NCBI GenBank assembly: GCA_035651715.1
Contig: DASRFD010000054.1
Location: 35,045-99,044 of the forward strand
Direction: 5' to 3'
Source: Nevskia sp035651715
Lineage (GTDB): Bacteria > Pseudomonadota > Gammaproteobacteria > Nevskiales > Nevskiaceae
DNA: 64,000 nucleotides
Part shown: in pieces, positions 34,671 to 43,031 of the stretch
How positions within the stretch are numbered: the first letter of the stretch is position 1
Layout: every line of letters begins with the position of its first letter
The notes under the pieces: generated by a model
What the model was told of the DNA's origin: nothing
Databases searched by the model: none
Seen by the model: the letters and a program-made list of their open reading frames with translations, nothing else
Translations under genes and position numbers: made by a program

Positions 34671-34704
34671 TTGACTGTACAGTTAATTTGAAATAACTTG
34701 TACA
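34671..34704. promoter_or_regulatory. Two TGTACA-centred TetR operator candidates in a divergent promoter
   Basis: ACTGTACAGT (34674-34683, perfect palindrome within a nearly symmetric TTGACTGTACAGTTAA) and CTTGTACAGA (centred on TGTACA at 34699-34704) have centres 23 bp apart, about two helical turns. TTGACT (34671-34676) and TAACTT (34694-34699), 17 bp apart, could be the promoter of the plus-strand gene. The half-site GACTGTA is shared with the operator at 12923-12940. Confidence 0.6.
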
Positions 34705-34747
34705 GACAGTCTAGCGAAATTCCGCCCCTCTGCCCCCGGAGCCCTCC

Positions 34748-35140
34748 ATGCGCGCCCTTCCCCTGATTCGCATCCTGATGCGCCTGAGCATCACCGTCCT
34801 GCTGGTGCTGGGCATCCTGTTCTGGACCGGGCACGCCTATGCCCTGGTGCAGGTGCACATGGCCTTCGGCCTGGTCTTCGTGCTCGGCCTGTGGGCGCTG
34901 GCGGGCATCGCGGCGGGACGCGGCGCGCCGCTGCCGGCGGTGCTCGCCGCCATTGTGCTCGGCCTGGCGGTGCTGGCGCTGGGCATGACGCAGACGCGCC
35001 TGCTGCCGGGCGGGTATCACTGGCTGATCCGCCTGCTGCACCTGGCGCTGGGCATGGCGGCGATGGGAATTGCCGAGCGCCTGGGGCGCGGCGTCGCCGG
35101 GCCTGCCGCCGCGGCGCCGGGAGCGGCGAAAGCTACCTGA
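34748..35140 (+). CDS. Small integral membrane protein, unknown function
   Basis: 130 aa with about four hydrophobic segments (ITVLLVLGILFWTG, HMAFGLVFVLGLWALAGIAA, LPAVLAAIVLGLAVLALGM, LLHLALGMAAMGIAERL). Looks like a DoxX- or cytochrome-like four-helix membrane protein without visible cofactor ligands apart from scattered His. Its last 8 bp overlap the 3' end of convergent hpnA. Probably controlled by the divergent TetR. Confidence 0.7.
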   Translation: MRALPLIRILMRLSITVLLVLGILFWTGHAYALVQVHMAFGLVFVLGLWALAGIAAGRGAPLPAVLAAIVLGLAVLALGMTQTRLLPGGYHWLIRLLHLALGMAAMGIAERLGRGVAGPAAAAPGAAKAT

Positions 35141-36137
35141 GATAGCCGTTGTCGCGGTACCAGCGCACGGCGTCCTCCAGCGCCTGCCGCGGCGGGCGGA
35201 TGGTGTAGCCCAGCTCGCGCTGCGCCTTGGCGCTGGAGAAATACATCCGTTTCTTCGACATGCGCACTTCCTCCACGGTCGCCACCGGCGCGATGCCGGT
35301 GAGCCGGGCCAGGGCCTCGGAGACATAGGCCACCGGCATCACCGCGGCGTGCGGCAGGCGCACCTTGGGCGGCTTGCGGCCGACGATGGCGGCGATTTCC
35401 TCGAGGATCTGGCGCAGGCTCATGTCGGTGCCGCCGAGCACATAGCGCTGCCCCACCCGGCCCCTGGTGAAGGCCAGCCAATGGCCTTCGGCGCAGTCGT
35501 CGACGTGGACGATGTTCAGGCCGGTGTCGACGTAGGCCGGCATCCTGCCGCTGGCCGCGTCGACGATGATGCGCCCGGTCGGCGTCGGCTTGAGGTCGCG
35601 CGGGCCGATCGGCGTGGATGGATTGACGATGACCAGCTGCAGGCCCTGGTCGAGGAACTCGCGCACCGCCTGTTCGGCGAGGAACTTGGAGCGCTTGTAG
35701 TGGCCGATCATGTCGTCCACCGTCACCGGCGTGTCCTCGTCGCCGGGCCGGCCGTCCTTGGGAATGCCGAGCACGGCGACGCTGCTGGTATACACCACCC
35801 GCTCCACGCCGGCCTTCAGCGCGGCGCGCATCAGCGCCCGCGAGCCCTCGACGTTGGCCTGGTACAGCTCCTCCGGCTGCGGCGCCCAGGTGCGGTAGTC
35901 GGCGGCGACGTGGAACAGCGCCGCGCAACCGGCGCAGGCGCGCTCCAGCGAAGCGGCGTCGGTGAGATTGCCCTCGGCCACCTCGACCTCGAGCCCGACC
36001 AGATTGCGCCGGTCCGAACCTGGCCGCGCCAGCACGCGCACGGCGTGGCCCTCGGCGAGCAGGCGCCGCGCCACGGCGGAGCCGACGAAGCCGGTGGCGC
36101 CGGTGACCAGCACGCGCGGGCGGGACGTGGTGTTCAT
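35133..36137 (-). CDS. hpnA: Hopanoid-associated sugar epimerase HpnA
   Basis: 334 aa. Extended SDR/NAD-dependent epimerase: VLVTGATGFVGSAVARRLL (GxxGxxG), the Ser in VVYTSSVAVLG and the YxxxK pair in GHYKRSKFLAEQ. Full-length match to HpnA, which occurs in hopanoid loci next to hpnG/hpnB and is presumed to act on a nucleotide sugar or side-chain sugar; its product is not established. The ATG overlaps the hpnG stop by 4 bp (ATGA), so translation is coupled. Confidence 0.92.
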   Translation of the reverse strand: MNTTSRPRVLVTGATGFVGSAVARRLLAEGHAVRVLARPGSDRRNLVGLEVEVAEGNLTDAASLERACAGCAALFHVAADYRTWAPQPEELYQANVEGSRALMRAALKAGVERVVYTSSVAVLGIPKDGRPGDEDTPVTVDDMIGHYKRSKFLAEQAVREFLDQGLQLVIVNPSTPIGPRDLKPTPTGRIIVDAASGRMPAYVDTGLNIVHVDDCAEGHWLAFTRGRVGQRYVLGGTDMSLRQILEEIAAIVGRKPPKVRLPHAAVMPVAYVSEALARLTGIAPVATVEEVRMSKKRMYFSSAKAQRELGYTIRPPRQALEDAVRWYRDNGYLR

Positions 36138-36847
36138 GGGTAATGGGCCAGCGTGGGTCCGGCGGCCTGCACCGCGCGGCGCAGGGCGGCGCTGGCCCGG
36201 TTCATGGTGGAGGCCAGGTGCGGCAGCTCCGCCAGCAGGCCCGGATGGCGCAGCAGCGCCGCGGCCATCGCCAGGGCGCGCGGCCGGCCATAACGGTCGA
36301 TCGCCGTGGCCAGCGGCGCCGGAATGCTGTCCCCCGCCCCATCGGCCACCGCACGCAAAGCCAGGAACGGCAGCCTGCGGGCGCGGGCGATGCGGGCGAC
36401 AGCGGCGCTCTCCATGTCGACCGCGGGCGCGCCCCAGCGCTGCAGCGCCAGGCGCTTGTCCTGCGGGCCGAGCAAGGGCGATTCGACGGTGAGCAGCGGG
36501 CGCTCGTCCGGCGCGCTGCCGAGCCTGGCGGCGAGGCGCGCGCGCCAGGCGGGATCGGTGGCGTGGCGCCGGCCCTGTTCGTCCAGCACTTCGGCCGGCA
36601 GCAGCAGCGTGCCGGGGCTCAGCGCCGGGTCGAGCGCGCCGGCAACGCCGAACACCGCCAGCGCGGCCACGCCGCCCTGGGCCAGGGTCGCGGCGGCTTC
36701 GGCCGCGGCGCGCGGGCCCATGCCGCAGACCAGCACGCGCACGCCGGGCGCGGCCTGCTCGACCACGCCGAGCAGATAGCGGCGGCGCACCAGCGCCCGC
36801 GCCTCGGCGGCGAGGGCCACGACCACGCCGACGCTGGCGGGCGCCAT
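36134..36847 (-). CDS. hpnG: Adenosylhopane nucleosidase/phosphorylase HpnG
   Basis: 237 aa. Purine nucleoside phosphorylase (PNP_UDP) fold: VVVALAAEARALVRR near the N-terminus, VFGVAGALDPALSPGTLLLP, and the active-site AVDMESAAVARIARARRLPF with RAVADGAGD. HpnG removes adenine from adenosylhopane, giving ribosylhopane or its phosphate on the way to bacteriohopanetetrol. It sits 20 bp after the squalene synthase-cyclase fusion gene and is coupled to hpnA. Confidence 0.93.
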   Translation of the reverse strand: MAPASVGVVVALAAEARALVRRRYLLGVVEQAAPGVRVLVCGMGPRAAAEAAATLAQGGVAALAVFGVAGALDPALSPGTLLLPAEVLDEQGRRHATDPAWRARLAARLGSAPDERPLLTVESPLLGPQDKRLALQRWGAPAVDMESAAVARIARARRLPFLALRAVADGAGDSIPAPLATAIDRYGRPRALAMAAALLRHPGLLAELPHLASTMNRASAALRRAVQAAGPTLAHYP

Positions 36848-36867
36848 GGCGGATGTCGCTGCGGTTT

Positions 36868-39800
36868 TCAGGCTTTGCGCGCGCTGAGCTGGCGGTAGCG
36901 GGTCAGCGCCCACAGCGGGAAGTAGGCGGTGTAGCCGTGGTACTTGAGATAGAACACGCGCGGGAAGCCCGGCGCGTTGTAGCTCGGGTGGTACCACAGG
37001 CCGGCGAGGTGCTCGCCTTCCGCCTGCTGGTCGTCGAGCAGCCACTGGATGCCGCGGCGCACCGCCTCGGATTCGTGCTCGCCCACCGCCATCAGGCCGA
37101 GCAGCGCCCAGGCGGTCGAATGCGCGGTGCTGACGCCGCCATTGGTGCCGGACAGCTCCGGCTTCTCGAAGCTGTCGTTGGTCTCGCCCCAGCCGCCGTC
37201 CGGGTGCTGCTTGGACCTGAGATAGTCGATCGCCTTGCGGATCCAGGGCTGGCGCAGGTCTTCGCCCACCAGGGCCAGGCCGGCCAGCACCGACCAGGTG
37301 CCGTAGATGTAGTTGGTGCCCCAGCGGCCCCAGAACGAGCCGTCCGGCTGCTGCACCTGGCGCAGGTAGGCGACGCAGCGGCGGATCGCATCGCGGTCCT
37401 GCTCGCGGTTGAGCACGCCCAGGCAGGCCAGCACCCGGCCGGAGACGTCCTCGGTCGGCGGATCCAGCATCGCGCCGTGGTCGGCGAACGGGATGTAGTT
37501 GATGTGATAGTGGGTGTTGTTGCGGTCGAACGCGGCGAAGCCGCCGTTGTCGGACTGCATGCCCACCAGCCAGTCGGCGGCGCGCTCCAAGCGCTCGGCA
37601 TACTTCGGCCCGCGCCGCGGGTCCTTGCCGGCGACGTGCATCAGGCCGGCGACCATCGCAGTGTCGTCGAGGTCCGGGTAGTAGTCATTGGCGTACTGGA
37701 AGGCCCAGCCGCCCGGCGCCAGGTCCGGCGCCTGCGCCGCCCAGTCCCCCTTGAGGTCCAGCACCTGGCGCGGCGCCAGCCACTCCAGCGCGCGGTCCAC
37801 CGCGGCCTGGGTCCGCTCGTCCTTCGACGCCTTGAGCAGGGCCATGGCGGCCCAGCCGGTGTCCCACAGCGGCGAGACGCAGGGCTGGCAGAAGGCGGTG
37901 CCGTCGCCGCGGTCAACGATCAGCTTCTGCAGCGACTTGAGGCAGGTGACGCGGACCGGGTGGTCCTTCGGATAGCCCAGCAGGTCCATTGCCTCCAGCG
38001 CATTGACCATCGGCGGGAAGATGCCGCCGAGGCCGTCCTCGCCGTTCATGCGGGGCAGGAACCAGGCTTCCGCGCGGCGGATCGCCTTCCAGCGCAGCGA
38101 CTTCGGAATCAGCGGATCGCAGGCGCGGCCGATCTTGTCCAGCAGCAGGAACAGCTTGTTGACCAGGCCGCCGGTGGCGAAATAGTGCTTCTCCTCCTCG
38201 GGCGGGGTGACGAACAGCTCGCGCACCGACACCTTGCGCGGGTTCTTCGCCCTGGCCTTGAGCGAGCACAGGATGAACAGCGGCACCATGGTGCTGCGGG
38301 CCCAGTAGGAGACCTTGTCGAGGTGGAACGGCGCCCACTTCGGGAACAGCATGATCTCGACCGGCACGTAGGGCGCGGCGCGCCACGGCACCTGCTGGAA
38401 CATCGCCAGGAGAATGCGGGTGAAGACATTGCTCTTCGCCGCGCCGCCGTGCGCCAGGATCACCTCGCGCGCGCGCTGCATGTGCGGCGCGTCGGCGGAG
38501 TCGCCGGCGGCCTTCAGCGCGTAATAGGACTTCACGGTGCAGGACAGGTCGATGGCACCGTCCTGGTACAGCGGCCAGCCGCCGTGCGTATCGAGCCGCT
38601 GCTTGGAGCGGATGTAATTGGCCAGCTTGCGCTGCAGCACCTCGTCGATCTCGTCGAGGAAGTGCATCATCAGGATGTATTCGGCCGAGATGGTGCAGTC
38701 GGTCTCGAATTCGAAGCACCAGTGGCCGTCGGGCTGCTGCATGGCCAGCAGGGCCTGACTGGCGCGGTCGATGGCACGGTCGAGCGGATTCGCTTCGTTG
38801 GGAGCCGCAAGCGGCGCCGGCGCGGCGGCGGGACGCGGCTGGCCCGGGCCTCCGCCCAGGGGCCCGCGGAATTCGAACCGGTTCGACACACGCTCTCCAG
38901 AGTCTGCTTCAAAAAGTGCGGCGGGGCCGGCGAAGGCCAGGGCCGGCGACCAGTCCGCGGCCGAAGTCGCGGGCAGCGGCTCCCATTCGGGGCCGAGCTT
39001 GGTGTGCGGCAGGTCGCGCCAGGCGAACTCGAACAGCCGGCGCAGCAAGGTGTCCCGCTTCACCGCCACATTGGTGACCATGATGGTCCGCGCGACCGCG
39101 CCGCGGCTGACCTTGATCTGGGCGCCGCCGGCGAAGTCCGGCTGGCGCTGGATGTTCTTCAAGGTCAGCACCGCCAGGCCGGTGGCCCACAGGCAGAACT
39201 TGCGGATGCCGACGTGCTGCGCGGGGATCAGCAAGGTGTATTCGAGCGCATTGCGCAGGTGCGCGTTGGCCACGCCCACCAGCTCGGACAGCGCGGCCCG
39301 GTAACCGGGCGTGTGCTGCCCGGGGCGCAGCGCGGCCAGGTCCACGCCGTGGCGGGCGAACACCTCGCGCGGCAGCCAGCAGGCGCCGCGGGCGCGGTCC
39401 TCCCACTGGTCCTTGAGGATGTTGGTCATCTGCAGCGCCTGGCCGAAGGACACCGCCAAGTGCAGCATCTGCTCGCGCCGCGCGGCGATGGCCGGGTCGA
39501 AATCGCAGAACAGCTCGGTCAGCATCTCGCCAACCACGCCGGCGACGTAATAGCAGTAGCTGTCCATGTCGCGCTGCGTGGCCAGGCCCTTGAGCCCGCC
39601 TTCCGCGGCGGCGGCCTGCTGGAAGCGGTGCATGCCGCGGCTCATCACGCTGACGCAGCGCTCGATCGCGTTCTGCTGCGGCCGGTTGAAGCCGCGCAGC
39701 ACCTGGATCACCAGCGGCAGCTGGCGCACCAGGTCGCGCTCGGCCTCGAGCGTCTCCAGCGACAGGCGCGGCGCCAGCTCGGCGGCCAGGGCGGCCGCGT

Positions 39801-40050
39801 CGGCGCGGCCCGTCACGACCTCGACGAAGGCCTCCTCGTAGCGGCGCTTTTCCGCCGCCGGCAGCGCCGCATCATCCTCGATGGTGTCGGCGATGCGGCA
39901 CAGCAGGTAGGCGTTGGCGACCACCCGGTGCAGGGCGCCGGGCAGCTGCGGAATGGTCAGGGCGAAGGTGCGGGAAACCAGCGGCAGGACATGATCCTGA
40001 TAAGCCTCCGCGGTACCGGGCCAGACTTCTTTGAGTTGGTATTCGGTCAT
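36868..40050 (-). CDS. Squalene synthase - squalene/hopene cyclase fusion protein
   Basis: 1060 aa from the ATG at 40050 (an in-frame TTG at 40122 is the alternative). Residues about 1-355 are a trans-isoprenyl synthase of the squalene synthase type: SRTFALTIPQL, DTIED (55-59), YCYYVAGVVGE and NILKDQWED (second Asp-rich motif, 214-218). An Ala/Pro/Gly-rich linker spans about 356-420. Residues about 421-1060 are a complete squalene-hopene cyclase with the protonating DLDD (793-796), QPDGHW/QPDGSFWG QW-type repeats and the C-terminal WYHPSYNAPGFP and TAYFPLWAL. One polypeptide could thus join two FPP to squalene and cyclise it. Leads an operon with hpnG and hpnA. No hpnC, hpnD or hpnE is in the window, consistent with squalene synthase replacing them. 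Confidence 0.95.
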   Translation of the reverse strand: MTEYQLKEVWPGTAEAYQDHVLPLVSRTFALTIPQLPGALHRVVANAYLLCRIADTIEDDAALPAAEKRRYEEAFVEVVTGRADAAALAAELAPRLSLETLEAERDLVRQLPLVIQVLRGFNRPQQNAIERCVSVMSRGMHRFQQAAAAEGGLKGLATQRDMDSYCYYVAGVVGEMLTELFCDFDPAIAARREQMLHLAVSFGQALQMTNILKDQWEDRARGACWLPREVFARHGVDLAALRPGQHTPGYRAALSELVGVANAHLRNALEYTLLIPAQHVGIRKFCLWATGLAVLTLKNIQRQPDFAGGAQIKVSRGAVARTIMVTNVAVKRDTLLRRLFEFAWRDLPHTKLGPEWEPLPATSAADWSPALAFAGPAALFEADSGERVSNRFEFRGPLGGGPGQPRPAAAPAPLAAPNEANPLDRAIDRASQALLAMQQPDGHWCFEFETDCTISAEYILMMHFLDEIDEVLQRKLANYIRSKQRLDTHGGWPLYQDGAIDLSCTVKSYYALKAAGDSADAPHMQRAREVILAHGGAAKSNVFTRILLAMFQQVPWRAAPYVPVEIMLFPKWAPFHLDKVSYWARSTMVPLFILCSLKARAKNPRKVSVRELFVTPPEEEKHYFATGGLVNKLFLLLDKIGRACDPLIPKSLRWKAIRRAEAWFLPRMNGEDGLGGIFPPMVNALEAMDLLGYPKDHPVRVTCLKSLQKLIVDRGDGTAFCQPCVSPLWDTGWAAMALLKASKDERTQAAVDRALEWLAPRQVLDLKGDWAAQAPDLAPGGWAFQYANDYYPDLDDTAMVAGLMHVAGKDPRRGPKYAERLERAADWLVGMQSDNGGFAAFDRNNTHYHINYIPFADHGAMLDPPTEDVSGRVLACLGVLNREQDRDAIRRCVAYLRQVQQPDGSFWGRWGTNYIYGTWSVLAGLALVGEDLRQPWIRKAIDYLRSKQHPDGGWGETNDSFEKPELSGTNGGVSTAHSTAWALLGLMAVGEHESEAVRRGIQWLLDDQQAEGEHLAGLWYHPSYNAPGFPRVFYLKYHGYTAYFPLWALTRYRQLSARKA

Positions 40051-40130
40051 CACCAGAATGCGGGTCGGGGGACGCCACAGCAGGCCGAGAGGTGGGGGCA
40101 GCCTGCGCCGCGATCCATGCAATAAACACC

Positions 40131-40136
40131 ATTATA
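40131..40136 (-). promoter_or_regulatory. Candidate -10 element of the squalene synthase-cyclase operon
   Basis: The minus strand reads TATAAT at 40136-40131, 80 bp upstream of the chosen start. No good -35 is visible at 16-18 bp, so an activator or an extended -10 may be needed. This is the only consensus-like -10 in the 188-bp gap before the next gene. Confidence 0.4.
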
Positions 40137-40238
40137 GCGCGCTGCAACATGACGGGGCGCCGGGCGTCTTTCGCTATCGGCAGGCCTATAGTGCGCGCGG
40201 CGGCTTACGGGCGACTTACCCGCCGGTGCGCGGACGTG

Positions 40239-40655
40239 CTACCAGAATTCCTTGCGCTCGCGCGGGCAGCGGAACAGCTCCAGCAGCCGCAGGTGCGAGG
40301 CGTGCACCACCAGGGCCGAGACGACGATCAGCCAGGCCACGGCGGCGGAGAAGCAGGCCGAAGCGAACGGGGCGATGATCTGCAGCGCGCCATTGAAGGC
40401 CTGGGCCACGCCGTGCTCGTCGAGCTGGCCGGAGAATGCCATGACCGAGGGCGCCGCCAGGCTGGACCACAGCACTACCTGTCGCACGCGCGAATAAGTC
40501 CGCTCGAGGCCGGCGGTCACGGTGGGCAGCTGCGCGTTGCCGGAATAGACGAAGAGGTTGTGCTGGATTTCGCGCCGCTCCAGCTGCAGCCAGGTGAACA
40601 GCACCACGGCGACGAAAGATGCCACCAGGATCGGCAGCCCGGCCTCAAAGTCCAT
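40239..40655 (-). CDS. Small membrane protein, unknown function
   Basis: 138 aa. Three hydrophobic segments: residues about 6-23 (GLPILVASFVAVVLFTWL), about 62-76 and about 95-116 (ASACFSAAVAWLIVVSALVV), with polar regions between. No motif I recognise. The ATG is preceded by GGAG. It lies between the hopanoid fusion operon and apt, in the same orientation as both, but separated by 188 bp and 169 bp, so probably monocistronic. Confidence 0.7.
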   Translation of the reverse strand: MDFEAGLPILVASFVAVVLFTWLQLERREIQHNLFVYSGNAQLPTVTAGLERTYSRVRQVVLWSSLAAPSVMAFSGQLDEHGVAQAFNGALQIIAPFASACFSAAVAWLIVVSALVVHASHLRLLELFRCPRERKEFW

Positions 40656-40824
40656 GCGTGGTCTCCGTCATGACCTTCACCGCTCGTGCCCTCGCTTCCG
40701 CGTTTGATGGGAGCCTTGAAGCCCGCTTCCCGGCCCTGCTTACTTTCTACTCATTCTTTGCACAAATTTCCAGACGTAACAACAACCTAATATAGGGGTT
40801 AGACCGTTAAGTTAGGTTAATGAT

Positions 40825-41358
40825 TCAATAGTGGAGCACGCTTTCCACGGCGTGGCCGCCGAGGCGCTGACGGCCCTTCAGGAAGTCCAGCTCGATCAGG
40901 AAGGCGCAGCACGCCACCACCCCGCCCTGCTTCTCCACCAGCGCCGCCGCGGCGGCCGCGGTGCCGCCGGTGGCGATGACGTCGTCGATGACGGCGTAGC
41001 GGCGCCCCGCGAGCAGGTCTTCAGCGTGCATTTCCACCCGGTCGGTGCCGTACTCCAGGGCATAGTCCTGGCTCACCGTGCGCCGCGGCAGCTTGCCCGG
41101 CTTGCGCACCGGCAGCAGCGGCAGGCCGAGCTTCAGCGCCAGGGCCGCGCCGAAGATGAAGCCGCGCGACTCGATCGCCACCAGCCCCTGCGGGCGGTGC
41201 GGCGCGATCAGCATGGCGAGCTGGCCGATGGCCAGGGCGAAGGCCGGGCCGTCGGCCAGCAGCGGCGTGATGTCGCGGAACAGGATGCCCGGCTTGGGGA
41301 AATCGGGGACCTCGCGGACAAAGGAGCTGATCTGGACGGCGGGGACGGCGGAGGTCAT
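40825..41358 (-). CDS. apt: Adenine phosphoribosyltransferase
   Basis: 177 aa from the ATG at 41358. Salvages adenine to AMP with PRPP. The signature PRPP loop VIDDVIATGGTAAAAA is present, with VPDFPKPGILFRDITPLL at the N-terminus and IESRGFIFGAALA. Length is typical (about 170-183). Adenine released by HpnG could be one substrate, though apt is a general salvage enzyme. Downstream of tilS on the same strand. Confidence 0.95.
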   Translation of the reverse strand: MTSAVPAVQISSFVREVPDFPKPGILFRDITPLLADGPAFALAIGQLAMLIAPHRPQGLVAIESRGFIFGAALALKLGLPLLPVRKPGKLPRRTVSQDYALEYGTDRVEMHAEDLLAGRRYAVIDDVIATGGTAAAAAALVEKQGGVVACCAFLIELDFLKGRQRLGGHAVESVLHY

Positions 41359-41446
41359 GCGGGCGGCACCTGGATCGGAAAGACGGGACACGGAAGAAAC
41401 CGCGCGGCGGGGCGGCCCGGCGGGCGGCCGGGCCGCGGCGTGGATT

Positions 41447-42745
41447 TTAACCAGTCAGGGCCCCGGCCGGCGGCTCCAGCCAGTCCGGGCCGGCGCAACC
41501 GGGCAGCAATTCCTGCCAGCGCGCGCTGCCGCCGATGCCGCCGACATAGACCAGCTCGCCGTCGGCCTCGATCAGCGGGGTGCGCAGGCGCACCCAGGGC
41601 GGCACCCCCGCCTCCTGGAACAGGTTCTTCAGCGTGCGGCTGTGCGCCGCGCCGGCCGGAAGGAAGCGCTCGCCGCCGCGCATGAAGCGCACGCTGAGGC
41701 CGCGCGGCGGCGGCTGCGCCAGGCGCAGGCGGCCGCAGCCCTCGGGCAGTGGCAGCTGCTCGCCCAGCCAGGTCAGCGGCGGGTCGGCGGCCGGCGGCGG
41801 CGGCAGCGGCACCATGGCGTAGAGGTGGTCGCGGTAGCGGCGCAGCTCGCAGCCGGCCCAGCCGAGCAGGGGCTCGGCGTCCTCGGCCGCGTCCAGCACC
41901 TCGCGCGCGACCCGCTCCAGCGCATCAGCCGAGGGCACCTCGAAGCCGCGCTGACGCAGCCACCAGCGTAGCAGGTTGTTGCGCCGGGCCGGGCCCAGCT
42001 GGCGCAGGGCGCCGACCGCGAGCGCCTCGCCCCGCGCCGATGCGGCCAGATCCAGCGCCGCCAGCTCGTCGAGCAGGCCGGCGGCCTCGGCCGCCAGCCG
42101 CGCCGTCCGCGCCAGGCTTTCCTCGGCCTGCGGGAAGCGCTCGCGCAGCAGCGGCGTCAGCTCGGCGCGCATCCACGAGCGCGAATAGCGCGTGTCGCGG
42201 TTGTCCGGGTCTTCGATCCAGCGCAGGTCGTGCTCCTGCGCATAGGCGTAGAGCCGCTCGCGCGGCAGTTCCAGCAACGGCCGCCACAGCCAGCCGGGCG
42301 CGAAGCTGCGCAGCACGCGCATCGCCGACAGGCCATGCACGCCGCTGCCGCGCAGCAGGCGCAGCAGCACCGTCTCGGCCTGGTCGCCGCGGTGGTGGGC
42401 CGTGGCCAGGCAGTCGCCCGGCCGCATCAGGCCGCGCAGCGCCTCGTATCGCGCGGTCCGCGCCGCCGCCTCGGGCCCGGCCGGATCGAGCCCGTCGACC
42501 TGCACCCGCAGCAGCTCGAACGCCACGCCCAGGGACTTGCTGAAACGCTCGCACTTTTCCGCCCACTCGTCGGCGGCGGCCTGCAGCCCGTGGTGGATGT
42601 GCACCGCCCGCAGGCGCAGGCGCGGCTCGGCATGGGCCAGGCGGTGCAGCAGCACGGTGGAGTCGAGGCCGCCGCTGAAGGCGATGTGGACCACGGCGCC
42701 GGGGGCGAGTGCCGGGGGCTCGATGGGAATCAAGGAGGCGCTCAT
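41447..42745 (-). CDS. tilS: tRNA(Ile)-lysidine synthase
   Basis: 432 aa. Converts C34 of the CAU-anticodon tRNA-Ile to lysidine. PP-loop ATPase motif FSGGLDST (23-30), HIHHGLQAAADEW and TAHHRGDQAETVLLRLLRGSG are diagnostic. C-terminal TilS substrate-binding domains follow (RLRLAQPPPRGLSVRFMRGG). It lies 286 bp after accA, as in many gammaproteobacteria, but the gap contains repeat elements. Confidence 0.95.
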   Translation of the reverse strand: MSASLIPIEPPALAPGAVVHIAFSGGLDSTVLLHRLAHAEPRLRLRAVHIHHGLQAAADEWAEKCERFSKSLGVAFELLRVQVDGLDPAGPEAAARTARYEALRGLMRPGDCLATAHHRGDQAETVLLRLLRGSGVHGLSAMRVLRSFAPGWLWRPLLELPRERLYAYAQEHDLRWIEDPDNRDTRYSRSWMRAELTPLLRERFPQAEESLARTARLAAEAAGLLDELAALDLAASARGEALAVGALRQLGPARRNNLLRWWLRQRGFEVPSADALERVAREVLDAAEDAEPLLGWAGCELRRYRDHLYAMVPLPPPPAADPPLTWLGEQLPLPEGCGRLRLAQPPPRGLSVRFMRGGERFLPAGAAHSRTLKNLFQEAGVPPWVRLRTPLIEADGELVYVGGIGGSARWQELLPGCAGPDWLEPPAGALTG

Positions 42746-43031
42746 GCGCGGCGCCGCGACGTGGAAGCATGCGGCTTCGCGCCGGCCATTGCGGGACGAG
42801 GTCGTGGGCTTGCGGCTGCGCCACGCGAAGGCGGGCGCGGAACCCGCGGCGTCGGCGCAAGTCGATAGCGCGCCGGATTCCCGCTTCCACGGGAATGACC
42901 AGCCGATAAGACCGGTCCGGCAGGATTACCGTGAAGCATCGCTGGGCTCCCCTCACCCCAACCCTCTCCGGCGCGGGGAGAGGGCACGTGCCGCTTCGCC
43001 CGGAACTACGGCCGGGAACGAGCCGGCGGAA
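42746..43031. repeat. Repeat-containing tilS-accA spacer
   Basis: The 286-bp spacer has two hairpin elements. ATTCCCG-CTTCCA-CGGGAAT (42877-42896) resembles the common GGATTCCCGCT...CGGGAATGAC intergenic repeat. CCCTCTCC-GGCGCGG-GGAGAGGG (42962-42984), preceded by CCCCTCACCCCAA, is a REP-like unit sharing the CCTCTCC/GGAGAGG stem with the copies at 19146-19255. No coding potential is supported here. Confidence 0.6.

Noticed and set aside
38600..39000. Suspicion that the squalene synthase-cyclase fusion is a sequencing artefact (missing stop or frameshift)
   Set aside because: Both domains share one frame, the linker has normal Ala/Pro/Gly composition, and no homopolymer run at the junction suggests an indel. 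Still worth confirming.
36853..40125. Long plus-strand open frame opposite the squalene synthase-cyclase fusion
   Set aside because: Antisense shadow without recognisable domains; the minus-strand frame has all catalytic motifs.
40787..40818. AACCTAA / TTAGGTT inverted repeat downstream of apt as a terminator
   Set aside because: 7-bp AT-rich arms with an 18-base loop and no T-tract make a weak structure; not supported as a terminator.
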